Origin: Algoriphagus sp. Y33
GTDB taxonomy: Bacteria > Bacteroidota > Bacteroidia > Cytophagales > Cyclobacteriaceae
Length of the DNA stretch: 64,000 nucleotides
Assembly: GCF_014838715.1 (NCBI RefSeq)
Contig: NZ_CP061947.1
Location: 5,322,001 to 5,386,000, forward strand
Direction: 5' to 3'
Shown here: piece by piece, positions 27,955 to 36,667 of the stretch
Numbering within the stretch: the first letter of the stretch is position 1
Layout of the letters: every line of letters starts with the position of its first letter
Made by a program: the position numbers and the translations under genes
The notes under the pieces: model-generated
Told to the model about the DNA's origin: nothing
The model's input: only the letters and a program-made list of their open reading frames with translations
Database searches by the model: none

Positions 27955-29118
27955 ATGAAATATTTGTTCTTTCTGCTCATATCATCACTTTTTCTTTCCT
28001 GCTCCCGATCTCAAGAGTACCGCAAACTTAAACTTATTCCCAAACGCTTGGTGGAGATTCCTATAGATGATCAAACGTCTACGAATTGGTGGTTTATGCA
28101 GCCAGTCAGCCTAGAGGGGGAAGAATACCTAGCCTATCACGACATGATCAGAGCCAAGGAGAGATTTATTCACTTCGCACATATAGCGGATCCGGACAAG
28201 TCTTTTAAGGTGCAATTAGCCTTGGAGGGACCAGACGGCATAGGGGCACTCGACGGTTTTCATGTAAGAAACTTAGACAGTATTTTCGTGCTAAACCAGT
28301 ACAAGTACGAGCTGAATTTGGTAGATAGTGCAGGACGGATCAAGAACCGTTACAGGTTGCGTGCGGATGATTCCAACTGCCCTTCACAAGAAACGGCACT
28401 GCCGACACTTTGGACCTATGCTCCCATAATTGATTTGGGAACAAAGTTGATTATTTCCTCAGCTCCGGATAGTGATCCTTTTAAAAATGGCTACAAACAG
28501 AAAAATCTTAGCATAGTCCTGAATCTGGAGAGCAAAGCTTTTGACTATCATCTGGGATACAGTGACAACTACATGGAGTCCGGCTTTTGGGGAGTAATGT
28601 TGGAGATGCCCTCCTACACCGTAAATTATCAGGATTCCCTGATTTTACAGTCTTTCCCCATAGAGGATCAAGTGATGGTATATGACTTCAACCTCAATTT
28701 ATTGGAGTCCCCGGTGCTCTTTAGCCGACTTTACGAGGGACGCTTCCATTCACTTCCGGAATATGATCTTGACCCGGGTATTTTCTACAATCATATCTAT
28801 TCCAATCCAAAGAATAATATGGTCCTCTATGATCCCTATAGGAATCTGTATTATAGGGTGATGTCAGGATCATATCCTGATGAAACTATCAAGAATTTGA
28901 TAGAGAAGAAATCCCTTGGAGATAGTAAAAAGGGGAAATTCCCGGAAAGAACCATCATGGTATTTGACAGGAAATTCAAAGAACTGGGTGTGGTCGAACT
29001 CGACCGTGACAACTATTATGTGGATTTTATCAGGGTGGTGAAAGAAGGGATACTTATAGAATTACAAACTGAAAATGAAGACAAGAAGATGTTTCAACTA
29101 TTTGAGGTCAAGCTGTAG
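27955..29118 (+). CDS. DUF4221 lipoprotein (beta-propeller-like)
   Basis: The 387-residue protein starts with a lipoprotein signal (FFLLISSLFLSC). The body, with repeated short strands such as DGFHVRNLDSIFVLNQYKYE and DQVMVYDFNLNLLESPVLFS, matches the Bacteroidota DUF4221 family as I know it and could form a propeller. Role unknown. It is transcribed alone and ends against a two-way terminator shared with the aldose epimerase gene. Confidence 0.8.
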   Translation: MKYLFFLLISSLFLSCSRSQEYRKLKLIPKRLVEIPIDDQTSTNWWFMQPVSLEGEEYLAYHDMIRAKERFIHFAHIADPDKSFKVQLALEGPDGIGALDGFHVRNLDSIFVLNQYKYELNLVDSAGRIKNRYRLRADDSNCPSQETALPTLWTYAPIIDLGTKLIISSAPDSDPFKNGYKQKNLSIVLNLESKAFDYHLGYSDNYMESGFWGVMLEMPSYTVNYQDSLILQSFPIEDQVMVYDFNLNLLESPVLFSRLYEGRFHSLPEYDLDPGIFYNHIYSNPKNNMVLYDPYRNLYYRVMSGSYPDETIKNLIEKKSLGDSKKGKFPERTIMVFDRKFKELGVVELDRDNYYVDFIRVVKEGILIELQTENEDKKMFQLFEVKL

Positions 29119-29172
29119 ATGGATCATTTGGAGTGGGTTGCTTCTGGTGTGTGCTTGTGAGAAAAACTCTTC

Positions 29173-29213
29173 AAAAAAAGCCATCCTGATTTCTCAAGAT
29201 GGCTTCTTTTTTT
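29173..29213. terminator. Bidirectional intrinsic terminator
   Basis: GCCATC (29180-29185) pairs with GATGGC (29198-29203). An A run precedes it and TTCTTTTTTTA follows, so it can end both the DUF4221 gene and the convergent aldose epimerase gene. Confidence 0.85.
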
Positions 29214-30360
29214 ATTTCGTCCCAAATTTGTAAATACAAGTCTGCTCATATTTCTCTCCGGGTTTTAAAATCGTAGACGGGAAATTCGGCTGGTTGGGTG
29301 AATCCGGATAATGCTGGGTTTCCAGACAGAATGCAGATCTCTGTTCATAGACTTTATCTCCTTTGCCGGTGATGGTTCCGTCAAGGAAATTGCCACTGTA
29401 AAACTGAATCGCCGGTTCAGTTGTCCACACTTCCATTTCAATGCCTGTTTGTGGAGAAGAAATAACTGCTGCTTGAGTCAAATCCGCTCCGGATTTGTCC
29501 AGTACCCAGTTGTGGTCATATCCTCCACCGAACTTTAATTGCTCGTTTTCCTCGTTGATTCTCGCGCCAATTCTAGTTGGTTCTGTAAAGTCAAAAGGAG
29601 TTTCTTTTACCGAAACCACCTCTCCAGTAGGAATCAGCACGTCATTTACAGGAGTGTATTCGCTGGCGTTCAGTTGCAGCGTATGATCTAGCACTGTTCC
29701 ATTTCCAGCACCGTTCAGGTTGAAAAAGGAGTGATGGGTCAAATTTACCGGAGTTGCTTTATCAGTTTCGGCTTCATAAGTAACCTTGAATTCGTTGTCA
29801 TCTGTGAGCGTATAAACCATTTTTACCTTCAGTTCTCCCGGAAAACCTTCTTCTCCATCCGGCGAAGTGTATGTGAATATCAAACCATTCTCACCAGACT
29901 TTTCCACATTCCAAATCACATAATCCATTCCCCCTGGACCGCCGTGAAGGGTTTGCCCATTGTTGTTTTGCGGCAATGTATATTCCTCCCCATCCAAGGT
30001 GAATTTTCCATCTGCTATCCGGTTGCCATAGCGACCGATGGCTGCACCGAAGTATTTTTCGCTGCTTTCCAGATAGCCGTCCAAGGTCTCAAAACCCAGA
30101 ACTACATCTACCGGGTTTCCGTCCTTATCCGGTACCCAAAGGTGGGTAACCCGTGCCCCGAAATTGGTGACTTTCATTTTCATGCCGTTGGCATTCTTGA
30201 TCTCGTATGTTTCCACTTTTTTGTCTTGAAAGGTTGTGCCAAAAACCTGCTCTTGTACAGGTTCTTCTAGTTTAGTTTCTTCTTTGGGTTTGCTTTCGCA
30301 GCTGTAAAGTAAAACCCCGAGCGCGGCTGCACCAAGGATTTTGTTGAAATGATTATTCAT
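29212..30360 (-). CDS. galM: Aldose 1-epimerase (galactose mutarotase) lipoprotein
   Basis: The ATG at 30360 starts a lipoprotein signal (MNNHFNKILGAAALGVLLYSC). A GTG at 30369 overlaps the stop of the GH2 gene and is the less likely start. The product has 382 residues. GalM motifs are VTNFGARVTHLWVPDKDG, GAAIGRYGNRIADGKF, LTHHSFFNLNG with the catalytic His region, and YEQRSAFCLETQHYPDSPNQ with the Glu. It interconverts anomers of aldoses released by the locus enzymes. It is the last gene of the minus-strand carbohydrate cluster. Confidence 0.95.
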   Translation of the reverse strand: MNNHFNKILGAAALGVLLYSCESKPKEETKLEEPVQEQVFGTTFQDKKVETYEIKNANGMKMKVTNFGARVTHLWVPDKDGNPVDVVLGFETLDGYLESSEKYFGAAIGRYGNRIADGKFTLDGEEYTLPQNNNGQTLHGGPGGMDYVIWNVEKSGENGLIFTYTSPDGEEGFPGELKVKMVYTLTDDNEFKVTYEAETDKATPVNLTHHSFFNLNGAGNGTVLDHTLQLNASEYTPVNDVLIPTGEVVSVKETPFDFTEPTRIGARINEENEQLKFGGGYDHNWVLDKSGADLTQAAVISSPQTGIEMEVWTTEPAIQFYSGNFLDGTITGKGDKVYEQRSAFCLETQHYPDSPNQPNFPSTILKPGEKYEQTCIYKFGTK

Positions 30361-30365
30361 TGCGC

Positions 30366-32210
30366 TCACTTTTTATATAAAGGTGAATGTATGCTTTTCA
30401 TTTTTGACACATCAAATTTGATGACTTTTCTGTCATAAGTCATCAATCCGTTGGTCTCTACTTCCACATCTGTGGTCTGTGTATAGACTGCTGCCGAAAG
30501 TCCGGCTTCCACCAGCTCACCAAGTCTGGTTATCAATTGCGAATAGCGATTGTAAAGCTCATCTTGGTTCTTAAAGCTTTGGTAACCCCAGTTGTCTTTC
30601 TGCTGCCACACATGACCATCCACAGGAAGTCCCAGTCCGCCAAATTCGCCCAGTACTAGAATATTATCTTTTCCGTAAATCTTTGGATCAGGCATTTTCG
30701 CATCCGGGTAGTTGTGCAAATCGATAATATCACCTGCGATTTTGGTTCCTTCCATTTCAAAATTCCCTCCGCTTGCGCTGTTCACCAACCGGGAAGGGTC
30801 ATGTTCTTTGGTCCACTCGGTAATTTCCTTGGTTTTAAACTGACCCCAGGCTTCATTGAAAGGCACCCAAACTACGATAGAAGGAAAGTTATAGAAATCA
30901 TCCATGATTTCTTTCCATTCTTCCCTGAAAATTGCTTCGGATTCCGGAGTTCTGTCCCTATCCGTCTGCTCTCCGAGTACGGCCAATTTCATTTCCCAGC
31001 CATTGCCCATATCTCCGCTTGGCATATCCTGCCATACGAGCATTCCCATCTTGTCACAGGCATGATACCAAGTGGCAGGCTCTACTTTCACATGCTTTCT
31101 GATCATGTTGAAGCCCATATCTTGGGTCTTTTGGATATCAAATACCATCGCTTCATGACTTGGAGCCGTGTACAATCCGTCGGGAAACCAGCCTTGATCC
31201 AAGGAGCCATATTGAAATAGAAATTTGCCATTCAGCATCATTCGTTGGATACCATTTGCATCCGGAGCCATGCTGATTTCTCTCAAAGCCGCATAACTTT
31301 CCACAGCGTCCACCACTTTTTTGCCCTCTACCAATTCCACTTTCAAGTCATACAGAACAGGATTTCCAGGTTCCCAAAGCTGGGCATCTTTAATTGTGAG
31401 TTTCGCAGTCTCGGACGGCTTCACCGTTTGCCCGGTTAGCATCGCTCCGTCTTTCCAGGCGGTTACTTTCACTTGTTGCCCTTCGGCAGCTCCAGCTACT
31501 TCAGGAGTCACTAATAGTTGCTTGCTCTGGATGTCTGAAGCATTTCTCAGCTTGGAGATATAGGCAGCAGGCACAGTTTCTAACCACACAGTCTGCCAGA
31601 TTCCCGTCACAGGAGTATACCAAATACCATGGGGATTATTGATTTGCTTGCCACGGGGCTGAGGGCCCTCGTCGCTGGGATCCCATACCCGCACCTGTAA
31701 GGCTTGAGACTTTCCGGATTTTAAATGATCGGTAATATCAAACTCAAATGGATCATATCCACCTTGATGCTTTCCAACACTTTTACCGTTGACAAATACT
31801 TCGGTTTCCCAGTCGGAGGCACCGAAATGTAGCAGCACTTTGTCTTTGCTTGATTTCTTTGGAGTAGCAAAAGTCGTATTGTACCACAATTCATTGTCTT
31901 TCCCTACGGTTTTACCTACACCGGAAAGAGCGGATTCTACGGCGAAAGGAACCAGAATTTCTCCATCAAAGCTAGTCGGGATTGCCTGGCCTTTTGGCTT
32001 GATGGCATAATCCCAAAGTCCATTCAGGTTCACCCAGTTTTCCCGGGTCATCTGGGGCCGTGGATATTCTTGATGGACATTTTCAGGGGTCACCTGGGTA
32101 GCCCATTCGGTCATGATTTTGCCTTCTACAGGTTTGTACTTGTCGGTTTGTGCTGTTGCGATCTGCTGCGCAAAAAGCAGGCATACGACAAAAATCAGTG
32201 TTTTCTTCAT
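30366..32210 (-). CDS. Glycoside hydrolase family 2 protein (beta-galactosidase-like)
   Basis: The 614 residues include signal peptide MKKTLIFVVCLLFAQQIATA. An N-terminal jelly roll (about 50-210, NLNGLWDYAI) is followed by an Ig-like domain and a TIM barrel. The acid/base is E453 in WVPFNEAWGQF and the nucleophile is E522 in LVLGEFGGLGLP. NMIRKHVKVEPATWYHACDK is a family signature. Specificity could be beta-galactosidase, alpha-L-arabinopyranosidase or another GH2 activity. It is secreted, within 6 bp of galM, and part of the SusCD-linked cluster. Confidence 0.93.
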   Translation of the reverse strand: MKKTLIFVVCLLFAQQIATAQTDKYKPVEGKIMTEWATQVTPENVHQEYPRPQMTRENWVNLNGLWDYAIKPKGQAIPTSFDGEILVPFAVESALSGVGKTVGKDNELWYNTTFATPKKSSKDKVLLHFGASDWETEVFVNGKSVGKHQGGYDPFEFDITDHLKSGKSQALQVRVWDPSDEGPQPRGKQINNPHGIWYTPVTGIWQTVWLETVPAAYISKLRNASDIQSKQLLVTPEVAGAAEGQQVKVTAWKDGAMLTGQTVKPSETAKLTIKDAQLWEPGNPVLYDLKVELVEGKKVVDAVESYAALREISMAPDANGIQRMMLNGKFLFQYGSLDQGWFPDGLYTAPSHEAMVFDIQKTQDMGFNMIRKHVKVEPATWYHACDKMGMLVWQDMPSGDMGNGWEMKLAVLGEQTDRDRTPESEAIFREEWKEIMDDFYNFPSIVVWVPFNEAWGQFKTKEITEWTKEHDPSRLVNSASGGNFEMEGTKIAGDIIDLHNYPDAKMPDPKIYGKDNILVLGEFGGLGLPVDGHVWQQKDNWGYQSFKNQDELYNRYSQLITRLGELVEAGLSAAVYTQTTDVEVETNGLMTYDRKVIKFDVSKMKSIHSPLYKK

Positions 32211-32351
32211 AGGATAGGTGTAAGGATATTCTATTATATAAATTCTATTTTTTCAGTAGAATTTCACTTGTTAAACTCGGGACTGAGTGTGTCCCGAATT
32301 TGAAAAGTCTTATTCTTCGAAACCTTGATACTAATTTCTAAATACTGGCTA

Positions 32352-33896
32352 CTAATAAATCCTCACTTCCTTGAAATGTGCATATGCATCCGTAGCTCCT
32401 TTTGAAACCAATCCAAGCCTAAACCCCATGCCCCAAGGGACTAAATGCTTCACATCCTGCTCCTCGCCAACTTGGATAATTTTGCCGTCTACACTAGCTG
32501 AAGTGGTCATTCTGTAGCCGTTTTTCATTGTCAAAGTCAATTTAACTTCTTTGCCTGCCGGTATTGTTTCAGTGGCTATTTCTCTGGTCTTTTGATTGAT
32601 AGTCTCCCAAAGTATCAGCTGATTTCCTTTTACTGAAATACCCATTCCCGCAGGTGGAGCCCCGAAACCGTTGTTTGCGCCTCCGATCACCGCCAATCCG
32701 GCTGCGGCATTTCCATCAGGAACGACCGTTGCTTCGTATTGGTAATCCAGCGATTTGGTGCCTTGCACGAGCAGCGTTCCCAGGGTTTCATTCTCTTCCG
32801 AAGCCTGAAGCCTGAGCCCTTTTTTGCCTGTTTGGTATTGGATATCCTGTGTCACTCTCCACTGCCAGATCGGATCCAATCTTTTTTTGAAATTGTCCCT
32901 AAATCCTAATGAGGCTTTGCTGCGTTCGTAGCCTGCATTATTCGCCAGAATAGGCCAGCCGTCGGAAGTCCATTCAATTTTCTCCAAAACTCCCTGCCTC
33001 CCTACATATACGCTTCCTTCGGTATTGTACGCATGGTAGAGCATCCAGAAGTCTCCGTCTTTCTCTACTACAGTTCCGTGTCCGGCACATTTCCAGTTAT
33101 CGTTATCCTTTAGGACTGGATTCATATCATACTTTTCCCAAGGTCCCAGAAGCGTTTTGCTTCGGGCAACTCCCGTGACATAATCGCAGGTGATTTCGCA
33201 GCACCCACGGGCAGAATAGGTTGCATAGAAATAGCCGTTTTTCTGAAAAATCGCCACTCCTTCCACCAATCCACCTTCCCAAGGTTGATCATTCCGGAAT
33301 AACTCATGTTTCTCTCCGACCAATTCAGTCCGTGTTTCATTCACTTCCTGTGCCCAGATCGGAGTTTTCTGCCCTTTGCTATTTCCATCTTCTTTCCACA
33401 GTACATATATTTTTCCATTTTCATCCCTTGCCTCAAAAGCATCGATGGAACCGTATTCTTGTGCTACCAATGGACCATGATCAATAAATTTGCTTTCGGG
33501 CGAATCTGCACTTGCTACTGCCACACTGAGGCGATTACTTTCCTTGTCCCTTGCTGTATAATACGCGTAGATTTTTTTTTGATCCTCATCATAAGAAAGC
33601 TCAGGTGCCCAAAAGTTATTCTTCGCCCAATTGGGAGCACCGTTGGGAAAAATATAATTCACCAGTTCCCAGTTCACCAAATCGGTAGACTTGAAAATGG
33701 GAAAAAGTGGCGCCCACTCATTGGAAGTGGCGGAGGCGTAATAGTATTTTCCTATTTTGATTACGGTGGGATCGGGACGGTCTCCCGCCAAAACGGGATT
33801 GTCAAAGGCCCTACTTTGGGTTAAACCTACATGGGAAAAGCTGAGAAGAAGGAGAAATAGTAAGATTATTCTGGGTAAGCCAAGTAGTTTATTCAT
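32352..33896 (-). CDS. Secreted GH43 glycosidase with C-terminal beta-sandwich
   Basis: The 514 residues start with a hydrophobic signal (IILLFLLLLSFSHVGLTQ). GH43 five-blade propeller features are the catalytic base D42 in DRPDPTVIKIGKYYYASATS, the SIDAFEARDENGKIYVLW blade with the pKa-tuning Asp, and the proposed acid Glu in GGLVEGVAIFQKNGYFY. From about 330 a beta-sandwich follows (GFRDNFKKRLDPIWQWRVTQ ... AHFKEVRIY), resembling GH43-associated accessory domains. Expected substrates are arabinan or xylan side chains. Confidence 0.93.
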   Translation of the reverse strand: MNKLLGLPRIILLFLLLLSFSHVGLTQSRAFDNPVLAGDRPDPTVIKIGKYYYASATSNEWAPLFPIFKSTDLVNWELVNYIFPNGAPNWAKNNFWAPELSYDEDQKKIYAYYTARDKESNRLSVAVASADSPESKFIDHGPLVAQEYGSIDAFEARDENGKIYVLWKEDGNSKGQKTPIWAQEVNETRTELVGEKHELFRNDQPWEGGLVEGVAIFQKNGYFYATYSARGCCEITCDYVTGVARSKTLLGPWEKYDMNPVLKDNDNWKCAGHGTVVEKDGDFWMLYHAYNTEGSVYVGRQGVLEKIEWTSDGWPILANNAGYERSKASLGFRDNFKKRLDPIWQWRVTQDIQYQTGKKGLRLQASEENETLGTLLVQGTKSLDYQYEATVVPDGNAAAGLAVIGGANNGFGAPPAGMGISVKGNQLILWETINQKTREIATETIPAGKEVKLTLTMKNGYRMTTSASVDGKIIQVGEEQDVKHLVPWGMGFRLGLVSKGATDAYAHFKEVRIY

Positions 33897-34480
33897 TCAA
33901 TTTTGGGTTATTATCTAATTGGGGAAAAGCGGTAGGGCACAATCGTGCAGTGCCCACGGACACCAGCGTCACATCGGCTAAAGGCTCATCAGAAGTTTTC
34001 AGAAGATTTCTCAATTCCCACCAAGCCGTATTGATTTAATTGTCATTCCGGTATTCCTTTAGGTATCCTTCAGGCTTTACCACACCTACAGGAAGCTTGA
34101 TCAGCGCACCGGGGGCACCGATGGCACCCGGTTGCTGACATAAAATTCATTTGTGTTATCTGAGGAAATCCGGTCAAGTAAAGTGACCGCATTATTGGAA
34201 CTGTTTTCAGTGGAACAAGAAATCAAGCCGGCACAAATAATTAGCGCCAGTATTGATTTAGAGCGGTTTTTTAACATTTTTAGGAGGTTTTGGAACAATA
34301 AACGTTCCTGAAATCGCTACACCCTGTTTCAAACTAGGTTTGATTTTAGTAGTATTTCTAGTGTATGACTTTTTCATATAGGTTTGGGTTTTGTTAATGA
34401 AAATAATTGAGAATAACTCCTAAAGTTAAGACAGCATGCTTAGAATGAAAACTTTAACAGCAATCTTAACAGCCAAATTT
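33897..34480. other. Gap between two GH genes, mostly gene remnant
   Basis: Bases 34036-34298 hold the GH127-like remnant listed separately. On the minus strand from about 34030 to 33897 there is an open stretch without clear homology (AWWELRNLLKTSDEPLADV). Bases 34299-34480 are AT-rich with no feature that I can identify. Confidence 0.4.
34036..34298 (-). pseudogene. Frameshifted N-terminal remnant of a GH127-like (beta-L-arabinofuranosidase) lipoprotein gene
   Basis: A lipoprotein signal (SILALIICAGLISCS) leads to NEFYVSNRVPSV, where the frame ends at 34101. Shifting frame continues as GAPGALIKLPVGVVKPEGYL and KEYRNDN before a stop near 34036. 'NR.P..P.....LPVG.VKP.G+L' is what I expect at the start of GH127/DUF1680-type arabinofuranosidases. 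The rest of the usual 600 or more residues is absent. The family name is inference from this short motif; the frameshift and loss are seen directly. Confidence 0.5.
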
Positions 34481-34711
34481 TCACTCGACCCACACCGGTT
34501 GGGTAAAGACTCCATTTGCAGCTATGTCCCAAACTTCTAATCTTATCCATTTTCCCGACGGCCAAGAAACCTGGACCTCTCCGTTTTTGTCTATGACTTC
34601 AGCACCGTTTTCTGAAGAAAATTCCTCAAGCGTTACGCTCTGTCTGGCAATTGCTAAGGAGCTGAATAATAGTAAGAGTGGAATTAATGCAAATTGTCTG
34701 ACTGAATGCAT
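34481..34711 (-). CDS. Very small secreted protein (76 aa), possibly an internally deleted gene
   Basis: A good signal peptide (FALIPLLLLFSSLAIA) precedes only about 50 mature residues, ending in SGKWIRLEVWDIAANGVFTQ and PVWVE. This tail resembles the last strand pair of larger extracellular hydrolases, which often end '+L.VWD..GNGAFTQP.W'. It may therefore be an in-frame deletion product, or a genuine small beta protein. Its start lies 4 bp after the stop of the upstream GH43 gene, so it should be co-translated with it. Confidence 0.5.
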   Translation of the reverse strand: MHSVRQFALIPLLLLFSSLAIARQSVTLEEFSSENGAEVIDKNGEVQVSWPSGKWIRLEVWDIAANGVFTQPVWVE

Positions 34712-34715
34712 GGGA

Positions 34716-35789
34716 TTAATTTAAGTCTAAAATAGGGGCATCTTGTGAGCTCGTGCCGGGAACTAAGTCACTTACACTTGGCCACCCGTCTACCCAGATG
34801 ATCTTATCCAAAAGCAGTACCCTGCGATTGGTACCATTGTCAAGTTTTGGTTTCTGCTTGTCCATGCCATGATAAAGAAGCCATTCCTGACCGGCATCGT
34901 CCAGTACGATTTCCGCATTATGACCCGGACCTGCATAGCCTGATTCGCCTTCGTTTCCACCTACGACCAACGTTCCCGTACCAGAATCGAGCAGACTTTT
35001 CCCTTCCTTATCCAAGTATGGTCCTTCCAGATTCTCAGATTTTCCCACCAGAACTTTGTACGTACTATTTGCTCCTTCGCAGCAGGTTCCTGCCGACCCG
35101 AAAAGGTAATAATATCCGTCTTTTTTGTATACATAAGCAGCTTCCAAGTGATCACCTGCTACCCGGCGTTTCTCTCCGATGGACTTCTTGCCATCGGCTG
35201 TCAGTTGGGTAAGATATAAGCCATGAAAGCTTCCCCAGATTAGAAATTTTGTTCCATTTTCTTCGATATAAAAGGGATCAATAGAATTGTCGACTCCGAT
35301 TTCTTCCGAGTCAAATACTTTTCCCTGATCTACAAACGGTCCTTGAGGACTGTCAGCTATGGCCAGTCCGATTCCCGGATTTGGATCTCCCCAAGTGGAA
35401 AAAGAATAATACATGTAAAATTGATCTCCTACCTGAGTCACATCCGGTGCCCAGATACCACCCCGTTCTTTCCAGCTTGGTTTTTCATCCATAGAATTTC
35501 CGACTACTTCCCAGTTTACCAGATCACTGGATTTGATCACGGGAACCAGGTGATAGCCTCCTTCTTCTCCCCAGTTGTCTTCCGTGCCGTAAGCATAGAA
35601 TTCATCACCGACTTTCACTACGGTAGGGTCAGCCAGTACAGGCTCAAAAACAGGATTGATATAAGTAAGGGTGTCGCTGATTGTTGGTTGGTCAGGAGTA
35701 GTGACGAGATTCTCAGCAGATTCTGAGCAAGACCCGAGTGCGATAGTAAGACTTAGTAGAAGATGCATACGATGATTTTTTCTAAACAT
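34716..35789 (-). CDS. GH43 family lipoprotein (arabinan-type)
   Basis: The product has 357 residues, or 350 if Met8 is used. The lipobox is LTIALGSC. The base is D54 in PVLADPTVVKVGDEFYAYGT, followed by the NSIDPFYIEENGTKFLIWGS blade and the DHLEAAYVYKKDGYYYLFGS segment with the proposed acid Glu. GYAGPGHNAEI with its His matches the propeller-centre metal site of endo-1,5-alpha-L-arabinanases. It is probably surface- or periplasm-anchored and acts with the SusCD pair upstream on the strand. Confidence 0.93.
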   Translation of the reverse strand: MFRKNHRMHLLLSLTIALGSCSESAENLVTTPDQPTISDTLTYINPVFEPVLADPTVVKVGDEFYAYGTEDNWGEEGGYHLVPVIKSSDLVNWEVVGNSMDEKPSWKERGGIWAPDVTQVGDQFYMYYSFSTWGDPNPGIGLAIADSPQGPFVDQGKVFDSEEIGVDNSIDPFYIEENGTKFLIWGSFHGLYLTQLTADGKKSIGEKRRVAGDHLEAAYVYKKDGYYYLFGSAGTCCEGANSTYKVLVGKSENLEGPYLDKEGKSLLDSGTGTLVVGGNEGESGYAGPGHNAEIVLDDAGQEWLLYHGMDKQKPKLDNGTNRRVLLLDKIIWVDGWPSVSDLVPGTSSQDAPILDLN

Positions 35790-35828
35790 ATTATTAAAAG
35801 CCCTTGAATTGGGATTATAGTCTCGGAG

Positions 35829-35861
35829 AGATCTGGGAGGTTTCGAAAACCTGACAGATCT
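35829..35861. repeat. Palindromic repeat AGATCTGG..GGTTTCGAAAACC..CAGATCT
   Basis: AGATCTG at 35829 pairs with CAGATCT ending at 35861, and GGTTT pairs with AAACC within. It is a typical Bacteroidota intergenic hairpin repeat with no obvious coding role. Confidence 0.45.
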
Positions 35862-35874
35862 TAAATGGACTTTC

Positions 35875-35926
35875 AGAAAAAAGCCGGGTCACTCAGTACC
35901 CATCTCACTGGCTGAGCTCCCCGGCA
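35875..35926 (-). terminator. Intrinsic terminator of the susC-susD-DUF3823 unit
   Basis: On the minus strand GCCGGG pairs with CCCGGC (35883-35888 with 35920-35925). An inner CTCAG/CTGAG stem strengthens it, and a TTTTTTC run follows. It separates the outer-membrane import genes from the GH genes downstream. Confidence 0.85.
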
Positions 35927-35940
35927 TATCCATAAGAGGC

Positions 35941-36645
35941 TTATAGATTTACTTTAATTACTTCAGAGAAAATCATGTCCTCTACACCTTGGATCTTAAC
36001 TCCCACTCGGGCATAGCCATAATTTTGAGTAGGAACTCTTTCAGGCACATCTACTTCCAACGTGATGGAAGATAAATCCTGCAGATCACCGCCACTTCTA
36101 TTGTCTGTGGCGATGCTGGTACGGTTGTCCACAAATGAGGTCTTGCTTACGTACAGGGAAACCTCCTCCACTTCCCTCGATTCGTCTCCTTTGATAATCC
36201 GTTCTAGGTCAAAAGTTGCTGAAACCTTATCACTTCCACCATTGATGGTGACGTTACGGATCATGAAGTAGGGCATCACTTCTATGTCCAATGTCTGACT
36301 TCCTGTGAGACTGACCGGAATTGTGTCATTGCCGGTTTGGTCATTGATGATTTTCATAAATGGTCCCTGATTATTTGGAATAATCATTTTATACTCACCC
36401 TTGAAAAGAAGCGAGGAATACGATCCATCCTGATCTATCGCCACGCCTATATTTCCAAGACGCTGCCAGCCCTGTTCCCAAAGCTCGATGTACACATCAT
36501 TGTAACTTACACCAATAGGTTCGCCTTGATAGACTATTCTCCCGTCCAATTGAAAGTTAGGCTCATCGTAATTATCATAGCTACAAGATACGAGGGAAGC
36601 CGCTATTCCCATCATTCCCAGTATATTTTTGAAATTTAGCTTCAT
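35941..36645 (-). CDS. DUF3823 lipoprotein (SusE/F-like position)
   Basis: The 234-residue protein has lipobox ASLVSC. It shows the DUF3823 N-terminal pattern: LDGRIVYQGEPIGVSYNDVY, IELWEQGWQRLGNIGVAIDQ, then SSLLFKGEYKMIIPNNQGPF. The C-terminal half is Ig-like. DUF3823 proteins sit after SusCD pairs and are thought to be surface glycan-binding lipoproteins. It starts 22 bp after the SusD stop and is followed by a terminator. Confidence 0.92.
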   Translation of the reverse strand: MKLNFKNILGMMGIAASLVSCSYDNYDEPNFQLDGRIVYQGEPIGVSYNDVYIELWEQGWQRLGNIGVAIDQDGSYSSLLFKGEYKMIIPNNQGPFMKIINDQTGNDTIPVSLTGSQTLDIEVMPYFMIRNVTINGGSDKVSATFDLERIIKGDESREVEEVSLYVSKTSFVDNRTSIATDNRSGGDLQDLSSITLEVDVPERVPTQNYGYARVGVKIQGVEDMIFSEVIKVNL

Positions 36646-36667
36646 GTGTTATTGAGTTTAGGGGGAT

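Noticed and set aside
32240..32264. AAATTCTA/TAGAATTT hairpin between the GH43 and GH2 genes as a terminator
   Set aside because: The stem is only A/T-rich and no T run follows in the direction of transcription.
34036..34298. Short lipoprotein gene ending at 34101 as an intact gene
   Set aside because: The frame stops within a recognisable motif that continues in another frame, so a frameshifted remnant explains it better.
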